A stretch of 38,091 nt of DNA from a virus. The notes beneath the pieces were generated by a model that was not told the DNA's origin, ran no database searches, and saw nothing but the letters and a program-made list of their open reading frames with translations. The stretch is taken from IMG/VR virus record IMGVR_UViG_3300022752_000181, positions 1 to 38,091 of that record. One strand, given 5' to 3'. This document shows, piece after piece, positions 30,036 through 38,091 of this stretch (position 1 is the first letter of the stretch; each line of letters begins with the position of its first letter). The position numbers were made by a program, and so were the translations under genes.

Positions 30036-33000
30036 ATTAATCCTTCAACAGAGCTAATTCTACATCTATAAGATCCAGAAACTATAACAGGACCACCAGA
30101 TGTTGTAGATAATTCAATTATTAAATTAAATCCAGCATTGGCAGCAAGTCCTGTACTTGTTGTATATGAACCAGACGCATACCAACCGTATTCTCCTCCA
30201 CTAGTATAAGATTCGGCTGTACTTATTGTAACCCAAGATCCCTGTATTGGTGTAAATCCATTCAGGATTACATCAGAAGATGTAATTGCAGTTGCGAACC
30301 CCGGCCCGGTTACTCTAACATTACCTTGCCATAGGGAATCTGTTGGTTCAACAGTTGCTCTTACATATAAACCACTCAATGCTGCGGAATTAAGTGAATA
30401 TTTTTCATTAGCATCGTTTGGCTTCGTAGATGGACTCATTCCATACGGGGAATTTTCTAAAGCAAATGTTCCAGAATTTAAGATCCTAACTCTTGTAAAT
30501 GCCTTGTTACCTGAATAAGCATATGACCAAAGTTTTTTATTGCCAAAGAATGGAACAATAGAATCTCTTACATCAATGTCAATAAATGTTGATGTATTAC
30601 CAATTAGAGATAATCTCCATGTCTCTAAAGGTTCAAAACCTTCCCCTGCAACGTCAGGCAGTGCACCAATCTTAATTTCTCCAATTTGAAACCCGCTATA
30701 AAATGGCGCACCATCGACCATTACAAAAGTTCCAGTAAAACTGGTTGTAAAAACTCCATTAACCGTTATATCATTGATATTTAAATTTCCTATTTGTTGA
30801 GTAAGTGTCCATGCTATTTGTGTGCCAACTGGTATGTTGATAGTCTTTAAGAAAATGGTTGTTGAGCTACCTTCGTAAATGGAAGTTGCAGAGGAAAATA
30901 ATTGATAAGTTGCTTGACCAGTAATACTGGTATCGATTATGTTAATAGAAGCTGTTGCAACATAATTTGTATTTGTCCCTTGAATAACATTTTGATATGT
31001 CATTAAATTTAGGTATAACTTTTCCAATCCTTCAGTTGTAAAATCTTCTCTTAATTGAATGTTAAAGGTAATAGGAAGATCAGTAGGTTGTTTAATTATT
31101 ATTTCAGTGGTAGGTTGACTGAATACTATTTCGTTATTAATGTTAGTACCGGTAGCAATAATTTGATAAACTCTTCCGTTACTGCCGAAATCGACATTTG
31201 TTGCAGTTGTGGCTGTAATTACAGCATAAATTATATCACCTTCTACTGCACTAGTAACAGGATTACCTTGGTAATCAATCAATGACATACTATAGGTTGC
31301 TGTATTAGATGGTTTTGATAAAAATGTCATACGTTGAGTAGCTACAGGTATTGAACTAGGAGTCCCTGCTGTTATGTAAGAAATAAGATTTAGATCAAAA
31401 AGTTTAGGAGTTGGGCTTGAAAATACAGTGTCGAATGTTGTCAAATTGAAGGATAAAGGCAAAGACAAAGCCGCATTAGTGATAATTCCAGAGAGACCAC
31501 CGGCAAATTCACTTGCGCTCATTCCTGGAGATCCAGGAACATTAGTTATATTGTAGGCAAACGTTCTTCCTAATCCGTAGTCTACATTTAGTCCATTAAT
31601 TACAAAAGTAGCGGTATATCCCTCTGTTATAAATGTTGAAGATGTTTCAAGTGAAAAGTCAGGAAATTTACATTCTCCTACGTAATAATTAAAACTATCT
31701 AATTTTTTATTATTTACAGCCACATCTTGCAAAATACTATAAACTCTAAATGAGCTGGTATTTGTCGTAGTGGCTTCAACATTTGTTAAGATTTGAGAGG
31801 ATTGAATATAAAAACTATTATTAGATTCAATGTTTGTTATAGTGCTAATTTGATTAAATCCAGGGGTAGTAATTCCAGAAATTTCTATAGTATCATTTTT
31901 CCTAATAGATCCAAAAAATGGATTTATTGTTTCAATTCTTACCAAGCTACCAATTGTAGTATTTGTTGAAACAGCGGACCTAATTGTATAAACAGGGGAA
32001 CTTATTATTACTTTGTTCTGAGCAGTTATAATAGATTGAACAATGGTATCTGTTCTAAAAACTTGTCCAGAAGTTACAGTGCTTACATGTAAAAAATTTA
32101 AAACTTGCCCAGGCACTATACCTGCTACGCTGGACAAAACTAATGTAGTTGTGCTTCTTTCTAATGAATTTATTAATTTATTTCTAGCATAAAAATCTAC
32201 AAAATTATCAAAACCTCCTCCATTATCAAATATTGAAGTTGATATTGTCTCCGTTCCTAATAATGGCATTGAATGATTAAAAGGCAAGGCCTGTATTAGA
32301 TTTGCAGGATATTCCATACCATACATCAATAGATTAATTTGTTTCCCAGGCATACTATATGTGGGTTCATAATAGTTTTCAATTCTATCAATTGCATTGA
32401 ATACCTTGATACTTTTTTGAAATATAATTTTTAATTCTTGACCAGCTGCTGGTGCTATGTTATTAAAAACAAATTTACTTTTATTGGTTCCTATTATTGT
32501 ACCATCTGAAAAATCAACTATATTATAGTTTTTACTTAATATTAGTTTCTTTGCCAAAGTCGGAATAATTTTATTCTTATCAGAATCGGCCATAAAAGGA
32601 AGTTCGTAGGCAATTGAAGACCCATCGGTAGTTGTGGTAAAAGTCACAACTTTATCACCAAGTTCTCCAATTCGACTATTTCTATCGAATCTTAAAGAAA
32701 TTATATTTTTTCTAATATTTTGATTTTCTAAAATTACAGAAGCTCTTGCTGTTCTAGTTACTAATCCACCTCCAGTAAAATCTACTTTTACAGGTCCTAT
32801 TACATTCCCAATTAAATTTGCTCCCGGATCAGTAATTACTACCCTGTAAACTTTGCCATTCCTAATATAAGCCTTGGCTTCTGGTAATTTAAATCCTGGT
32901 CCAGTGTTTGCTGCTTGAAAAACTACAATAGGTTGTTGAGTATATCCTTCTCCACCATCTCCTATTACTACCTCTTTTACATAATATGAATAATTAGTTA

Positions 33001-36000
33001 TATAATTTGTATATGGATAATTGTTTAGAATTTTTTGATAGATATTTACTCCACTAAGCTGATTGTTTTCAATTTTTAGTTCAGGTGTTTCAAATCTTTC
33101 ATTGGCTTCATTATAAAATGCAGGCAGATCGAAATCAGTAACATTTAAATCTACTACATCTAGTGTTTCATAACCTGCTGTAAAATTCCTAATTTTTGTA
33201 TGGTAGGGTTTAATTTCCTTGATAAAATCTTCAATATACTCACTATTATCTACCCTGTAGGCAGAAGCTTGATCTAGTTCTGCTATTACAGCTTTTACGT
33301 TAATAAAACTGGTTTTAAATACCCAATCTAGATTTTTTTGTTCTGTCATTGCAAATTTAACAGCATTAAAAAATAATAAATTCCAGTTTACTTTGAGTTC
33401 ATTAACAAATATATCATTTTTTAGTGCATATATGATATTTGTTAGTTCTGCATCAGGAATTTGATCGTATAGGGTTTCGTCTAATGTTAAAATATCATAA
33501 GCATATTGTCCATCTGTTACATTCCATAGTGTTGATTTTAATCTAATCGTTCCTCTTTCACTAAAAATTAAATTATAATCTAAATCAAAATTACCATTTC
33601 CATTGACTTTTTCTAATACAACAAAACGTCCATCACCTACGTTGTTGATTTTGATGTAATCACCTAAAAATACATTTGTTAATTTGTTTAGTTCAAAACT
33701 ATTCTCAATTATAAAATTGAATGCCTTAAACTCTTTAAATTCATTGGCCTTATAATCAATGTATTCCCAATAAAGAGGAGTGTTATAAAGCTGTGTTCTA
33801 ATCTTATACCAATTAAAAAATGTGTAATTAAAATGATAAAGAGTCCATCTATTACCTGCATTTGTATCAATAAGTATTAGAGAAGCATGAGATCTAACCT
33901 TTAGTTCTGGAGAGAATTCATATTGTCCACCTGAATTTTCAATGATAACATTTGTGACTTGTCCAACTGAATTAATAGATGTTTTAAGCACACCAGTATG
34001 AACACCGCTGTAAATTATTTCAACCTTAGGAGGAGACTTATAGCCGTATCCTTGAGAAACAATGGTTACAGACACTATCCTACCATTAATTACATTACAA
34101 GTAAGCTTTGCTTGCTTGAAGAAATCTGTGTTTATTTCCTGTAATTGATCAAGGTCATCTACTACGAAATCATATTCGCCAGTTTCATTGTTAGGAATTT
34201 CTTCTACCTTGTTTAAATTATCAAAATTGTATGTGCCAGTTATAGGAGTGACAGCTAAAAGATCATTTGTAAAATCAATTATACTTCTAATTGCTGCAAA
34301 TCTATTTTTAAATAATGTTTGTCTAGGTCTAATAGATAATCCGTAACTATTCCTTGAATTTAATCCCTTTTCTGGTACCATATTACCTAAACTATCTCTA
34401 CCTAATAAACTATCTATAAGTTTTTTATTAAGCAAATCGTTAGGCATTGAATTTGAATCACCTTCAGATAACAACATCCACTCAGTATGTAATGGATTAC
34501 TATTTTTAAAATTATCATATTGAATGTTAAAACTCGTATTATTGCCAGATATTATTCCTTGACAATTGGCTAATGCAAACGAATTGTGACTCAAAAACTC
34601 TACATATTTCATACCCATCGATAGGGGATCTGAGATATATTGGGCGACCTGAGAGGCTGGCATTTTTCTATTTTTAATGTTAGGTACAATTGATTTGTTT
34701 TTAACCCAAAAATAGTATACATTTTCAAAACTACCTGTAACTGAATTTAATACCTGTTTTACGCTGAGTACGCTGTTATCAGGGTATTTAGGTTGACCGC
34801 TGATTCCTTTGGCCAGACCTTGATTAGTATCGGCAAGATTTGCCCATTCACTGGGAAGATATGAGCTTTTAACCCATTCGTAAACATCTATACTTGCACC
34901 GGGAAATAACTTACCCCAATTATTTTTTTTGAAAACTTCATCACCTTGTTCATACCAAATATATTTGGCATTACTTAGATCCCACCATAGACATCCTACT
35001 TCTTTATCTAACCAATTATTTTCAGTATCTATTGTTAATCCAGTAAGGGCAATACTATAAACAGCAGGATCAACAATAGATTTGTATTTTAATTCCTGTT
35101 CTGCTACTCCAGGAATTTTTCCTTTAAGAGGATCAAATAAATCAAGATAATCTATTAATTCATCCTTCTGTAAATCAATTAAAGATAATTTTCTAATAGA
35201 TTCTATGTCAACTAAAGCATCTTGATTTCTCAAACTTTTCCAAGTTAGACTATTTTCATTTTTAACCTTAAATTGATAAAATCTTGACTTATCGACCTCT
35301 GTAGGAGTATCATTATTAAAAGGAGCTCCTACAAAAATATTTTTAGATGTGCTGACTACCTTTTTACCAAATTGTCCTCCAACAAACATATCTTTGGGAA
35401 TTAATTCTTCTGCCTGAATAAATTTATCATCAAAATTATTAAAAATGTAAGCAGTGCCTGCATCCGGAACACTTGTGATAAACCTAGTTTCCTTGTTATC
35501 AAATGTGGTTTCGCCTATTAATCTTGTTCTATTTTGAAAAAACTTAACAACTTCTGATCTATTTGTCCCTAAAGATGTAATAGCCAATACTTTTTCATCT
35601 CCATTGATAGAAATAGATTCTCCAAATTTTAGATCTGTATCTTGCACAGGATTTTCTAAAATTTGTAAAATCGCATATTCGTCATTATCATTTTTTTTAT
35701 AAACTACTACTTTACCAAAAGTATTAAAAGATGTTGTTGCATTTACTGAACTAACAAACAAAAACTTTCCTGAAGGAGATATCTCCATAGTATGACCGAA
35801 TACTTCGTACTTTTTCAATGGAGAGATAATTGTTTGTTTCCAATATAAATTTTTATCAAATATTTGAATAATACCCGAATATCCATTATTAAACAAATAA
35901 TCAGGGGCTGATATTGCGATATCACTGCCGGATAAAGATCCTACAATTTTATGGCCCCAATTAACTCCGTTTGATAATACAATTGAATATGTACCTTCGA

Positions 36001-38091
36001 CTTTGATAAGGCCGATTGTAGCAGTAGCCTGCCCTATTACACTCATATTACTACCTGTAAAAGTTATCGTAGGCGGTGATGTGTAACCAGAACCTCTATT
36101 GGTAACAATTATATTTGTAACGGTTAGTCCTCCAGGAGATTTTATAGCTACACCAGTCGCTGTTGTTCCACCTGCAATATTAGGTGAAGAAAAGTTTACA
36201 TAAACAAATGAAGAAGTACTAACAGGAGCAGTAATTAGACTTACCTGACCTATACCTGATGTGTTAAAGGCATTTATATTACAATTTTGATCTATTGTGT
36301 ATGCATAAACTGTACCAGAATTTAAACCAGGAGCACCTACTAACAGTGTAGTAGATGAATTTTTATCAACTTGATTTATATAAAGGCTATGACCAAACCG
36401 AGCATTTGTTAAAGTATTTTGAAAGGGCTGAGCCAAAACAAATTTTGTTTGTTCTCCGTTGTTAGTTGAATTACGACTGCTTACCTTAACCACTCCTTCA
36501 CCCGTAGCTGTTCTTGCAGTTATTGTAGAAACAACTAAGGGTACCATTATTGAGGCTGAAGATACAGCACGAATTTTGCTTGCAGCAGGAGCACCTACAA
36601 AAAATAAATCTTTTCCTATATCATAAGCAAGAGAATATCCAAATTCAGTAGAAGTATTAGGTTGACAGTATACATTATCTATACCATTGAGGCTATTTAA
36701 CTTAAAGTCAAAATAAAATTGAATATCATTATTTTTATTTAAAGCGCCAATGTTTACCTTTCCATATTGTACTTCAAAATATCTTCTTGGATAATAAGTA
36801 GGAGCTGATATAACAATGGTTTTAGTGTAATCGCTTGCAAAAATGTCAAATCCAATTTTTTGATAAGGCGGTAAATTTCCAAACCCATATTCTATAGATG
36901 TCTCATAATTTTTTGTTTTTTCTAAAACTTGCCATTTTTTATTAGTATCTTCGTCAACCCAAACTTTACTTCCATAATCATAAAATAAAAATTCTTTGTT
37001 ATTTGATAAATCTTCAAAATTCGAAAATCTTACAGACTGAAAAGAAAACAAACTACCATAGTATTCTAAAACTTCATTTGTAATACTTACGATTTGCGAT
37101 TTAACAGAAAATTGATTTGATTTAGGAATACCTGTAACAATATAGACACCGTCTACCTGAGGACTAAACCTTATAACGGAAATAATATTACCAATTTTTA
37201 AGCCATGATTTAAATCAGTCACAAAGGTAATCTCTGCACCAGGACTACTCACAAACACACCTTTTATTTTTGCCTGTGTTAAAGAATACCTATAAACATC
37301 CCATTCTCCATTTTCTAAGAATCCTAACCAAATTGTGTTACCGTTGGTTAAAAGAGAATTATTTGCTATATCTAATACACTGTTTTTATTATAGGCCGTA
37401 GCATCAACATCTTCTATTCTTACATAACCTGCATTAAGTAATTTAAATAAATTTGTCTTATATGTTCCATCTTCTGTTAGAAATATGGAATTAATATTAA
37501 AATCTTTAGGAGTGATTAATATTTCTTTATTAGAAATATAATGAATCACATCACTAGATTGATTAGAATCTACAATTTTAATGATGTAAGGATTTTCAGT
37601 ATCAACTGCCTCTTCTAAAAGAACTTCTATTTCTTTTAAAGTACTTTCTCCACCATATGCACCTATCCTAAATGCCCATTCTTCTTTTATCTCAATCCCA
37701 GTTAAGACATTTTTATTATATTTTATAATTTTATCTATAGGTTTTTTTGTACCTTTTTCTCGTATAAACCCTTGATAAAATTTGTATTGAGCAGTTTCAT
37801 CAGGAATTAACTTATCTAAATAATTTCTAGAATTAAAACCAATAAGTTGTTTAGCAAGTCTTTGTTGATTAATATCAAAATTATCAATATCTAAACTATA
37901 AAAATCATCAAACTGATTTATCTTGTAATCAAAATTGCTTATCAATTTCTTGACGGGTTTTTTATCTAATAATGTATATTTTGTAAAATCGAAAATTTTA
38001 TCATTAATAATTGAAAACTTAGCAGAATAATATTGCCCATTAAATTGAACAACTTGACTTGGGTAATACCTCCTATAAGGCTCCCAGTCTA
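30032..38091 (-). CDS. Giant tail/adhesion protein with FG-GAP propeller and Calx-beta-like repeats (5' end missing)
   Basis: At least 2685 residues, open to the right edge. A TTG at 37945 is an artificial start, since the same frame continues upstream through DWEPYRRYYPSQVVQFNGQY with no stop. Seven repeats of the type F-G-x-S/D-x ... G/S-A-P (KIGFDIFASD, EFGYSLAYD, RFGHSLYIN, NWGHKIVG, VFGHTMEIS, KFGESISIN, QFGKKVVST) lie about 35.25-36.87 kb, as in an integrin-type beta-propeller. Three GYTSPP-like repeats occur near 36.08, 34.04 and 32.93 kb. The C-terminal 380 residues have Calx-beta-like repeats (TEGYTATFVING, IYEGSSTTIFL, EGFEPLETWRLSL). Likely a long virion adhesin; first gene of the visible structural unit. 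Confidence 0.8.
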   Translation of the reverse strand, partial: DWEPYRRYYPSQVVQFNGQYYSAKFSIINDKIFDFTKYTLLDKKPVKKLISNFDYKINQFDDFYSLDIDNFDINQQRLAKQLIGFNSRNYLDKLIPDETAQYKFYQGFIREKGTKKPIDKIIKYNKNVLTGIEIKEEWAFRIGAYGGESTLKEIEVLLEEAVDTENPYIIKIVDSNQSSDVIHYISNKEILITPKDFNINSIFLTEDGTYKTNLFKLLNAGYVRIEDVDATAYNKNSVLDIANNSLLTNGNTIWLGFLENGEWDVYRYSLTQAKIKGVFVSSPGAEITFVTDLNHGLKIGNIISVIRFSPQVDGVYIVTGIPKSNQFSVKSQIVSITNEVLEYYGSLFSFQSVRFSNFEDLSNNKEFLFYDYGSKVWVDEDTNKKWQVLEKTKNYETSIEYGFGNLPPYQKIGFDIFASDYTKTIVISAPTYYPRRYFEVQYGKVNIGALNKNNDIQFYFDFKLNSLNGIDNVYCQPNTSTEFGYSLAYDIGKDLFFVGAPAASKIRAVSSASIMVPLVVSTITARTATGEGVVKVSSRNSTNNGEQTKFVLAQPFQNTLTNARFGHSLYINQVDKNSSTTLLVGAPGLNSGTVYAYTIDQNCNINAFNTSGIGQVSLITAPVSTSSFVYVNFSSPNIAGGTTATGVAIKSPGGLTVTNIIVTNRGSGYTSPPTITFTGSNMSVIGQATATIGLIKVEGTYSIVLSNGVNWGHKIVGSLSGSDIAISAPDYLFNNGYSGIIQIFDKNLYWKQTIISPLKKYEVFGHTMEISPSGKFLFVSSVNATTSFNTFGKVVVYKKNDNDEYAILQILENPVQDTDLKFGESISINGDEKVLAITSLGTNRSEVVKFFQNRTRLIGETTFDNKETRFITSVPDAGTAYIFNNFDDKFIQAEELIPKDMFVGGQFGKKVVSTSKNIFVGAPFNNDTPTEVDKSRFYQFKVKNENSLTWKSLRNQDALVDIESIRKLSLIDLQKDELIDYLDLFDPLKGKIPGVAEQELKYKSIVDPAVYSIALTGLTIDTENNWLDKEVGCLWWDLSNAKYIWYEQGDEVFKKNNWGKLFPGASIDVYEWVKSSYLPSEWANLADTNQGLAKGISGQPKYPDNSVLSVKQVLNSVTGSFENVYYFWVKNKSIVPNIKNRKMPASQVAQYISDPLSMGMKYVEFLSHNSFALANCQGIISGNNTSFNIQYDNFKNSNPLHTEWMLLSEGDSNSMPNDLLNKKLIDSLLGRDSLGNMVPEKGLNSRNSYGLSIRPRQTLFKNRFAAIRSIIDFTNDLLAVTPITGTYNFDNLNKVEEIPNNETGEYDFVVDDLDQLQEINTDFFKQAKLTCNVINGRIVSVTIVSQGYGYKSPPKVEIIYSGVHTGVLKTSINSVGQVTNVIIENSGGQYEFSPELKVRSHASLILIDTNAGNRWTLYHFNYTFFNWYKIRTQLYNTPLYWEYIDYKANEFKEFKAFNFIIENSFELNKLTNVFLGDYIKINNVGDGRFVVLEKVNGNGNFDLDYNLIFSERGTIRLKSTLWNVTDGQYAYDILTLDETLYDQIPDAELTNIIYALKNDIFVNELKVNWNLLFFNAVKFAMTEQKNLDWVFKTSFINVKAVIAELDQASAYRVDNSEYIEDFIKEIKPYHTKIRNFTAGYETLDVVDLNVTDFDLPAFYNEANERFETPELKIENNQLSGVNIYQKILNNYPYTNYITNYSYYVKEVVIGDGGEGYTQQPIVVFQAANTGPGFKLPEAKAYIRNGKVYRVVITDPGANLIGNVIGPVKVDFTGGGLVTRTARASVILENQNIRKNIISLRFDRNSRIGELGDKVVTFTTTTDGSSIAYELPFMADSDKNKIIPTLAKKLILSKNYNIVDFSDGTIIGTNKSKFVFNNIAPAAGQELKIIFQKSIKVFNAIDRIENYYEPTYSMPGKQINLLMYGMEYPANLIQALPFNHSMPLLGTETISTSIFDNGGGFDNFVDFYARNKLINSLERSTTTLVLSSVAGIVPGQVLNFLHVSTVTSGQVFRTDTIVQSIITAQNKVIISSPVYTIRSAVSTNTTIGSLVRIETINPFFGSIRKNDTIEISGITTPGFNQISTITNIESNNSFYIQSSQILTNVEATTTNTSSFRVYSILQDVAVNNKKLDSFNYYVGECKFPDFSLETSSTFITEGYTATFVINGLNVDYGLGRTFAYNITNVPGSPGMSASEFAGGLSGIITNAALSLPLSFNLTTFDTVFSSPTPKLFDLNLISYITAGTPSSIPVATQRMTFLSKPSNTATYSMSLIDYQGNPVTSAVEGDIIYAVITATTATNVDFGSNGRVYQIIATGTNINNEIVFSQPTTEIIIKQPTDLPITFNIQLREDFTTEGLEKLYLNLMTYQNVIQGTNTNYVATASINIIDTSITGQATYQLFSSATSIYEGSSTTIFLKTINIPVGTQIAWTLTQQIGNLNINDITVNGVFTTSFTGTFVMVDGAPFYSGFQIGEIKIGALPDVAGEGFEPLETWRLSLIGNTSTFIDIDVRDSIVPFFGNKKLWSYAYSGNKAFTRVRILNSGTFALENSPYGMSPSTKPNDANEKYSLNSAALSGLYVRATVEPTDSLWQGNVRVTGPGFATAITSSDVILNGFTPIQGSWVTISTAESYTSGGEYGWYASGSYTTSTGLAANAGFNLIIELSTTSGGPVIVSGSYRCRISSVEGLI

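Noticed and set aside
1-38091. tRNA genes
   Set aside because: No T-arm sequence of the GTTCGAATC type with a matching acceptor stem was found by eye on either strand. A covariance-model search would settle this.

Overview
The window looks like part of a large, AT-rich tailed phage of the T4-like myovirus type found in marine and freshwater metagenomes (cyanomyophage or pelagimyophage relatives). Several things point this way: a T4-type RNase H/flap nuclease, phage thymidylate synthase, QueE, a MoxR/VWA pair, many very small tightly overlapping genes, 2OG-Fe(II) oxygenases, glycosyltransferases, and a long block of tail/fibre genes. I saw no integrase, ribosomal gene, tRNA, CRISPR array or insertion sequence. 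The host cannot be fixed from this window.

Layout. Bases 1-2.8 kb hold a plus-strand chain of tiny genes, mostly tandem paralogues (start MNERIRE, core FAELIVREC, end HFGVEE). Each gene's ribosome binding site lies inside the last codons of the gene before it. 2.8-5.2 kb has a DxD glycosyltransferase, a family of short proteins ending in an LKW-type motif (one copy split by two in-frame stops), and an AT-rich gene of unknown function. 5.16-7.46 kb is a self-contained cassette: a perfect sigma70-type promoter with an inverted repeat over the start site, an unknown protein with a weak nuclease-like pattern, and a beta-class DNA methyltransferase. 7.46-10.1 kb has conserved phage hypotheticals, a QueD-like protein lacking the usual cysteine, and a GT-B glycosyltransferase. 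10.07-13.0 kb is a redox-enzyme cluster: a divergent radical SAM protein with a C-terminal Cys-rich region, two 2OG-Fe(II) oxygenases, and QueE between them. 13.0-15.9 kb has the RNase H gene and conserved small genes. 15.9-18.7 kb has MoxR AAA+ ATPase and VWA/HExxH genes, each with its own promoter and with a terminator between them. 18.7-20.4 kb ends the plus block with conserved hypotheticals and thyA.

From 20.384 kb to the right edge everything is on the minus strand, convergent with thyA: seven structural genes transcribed right to left. First is a giant protein (at least 2685 residues, open at the right edge) with a predicted integrin-like seven-bladed FG-GAP propeller and Calx-beta-like repeats. 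Next come an 863-residue and a 547-residue structural protein, a 202-residue conserved tail protein, and three paralogous fibre proteins. These three share an N-terminal module but have different C-termini: tail collar, Ig-like, and Peptidase_G2-like.

Together this is an accessory/nucleotide-metabolism arm converging on a tail/adhesion arm. The observations most worth following up are the gene array with ribosome binding sites embedded in the junctions, the propeller-bearing adhesin, the paired operator-like promoters, and the radical SAM/oxygenase/QueE cluster. Function calls rest on motifs read by eye; no database search was possible.
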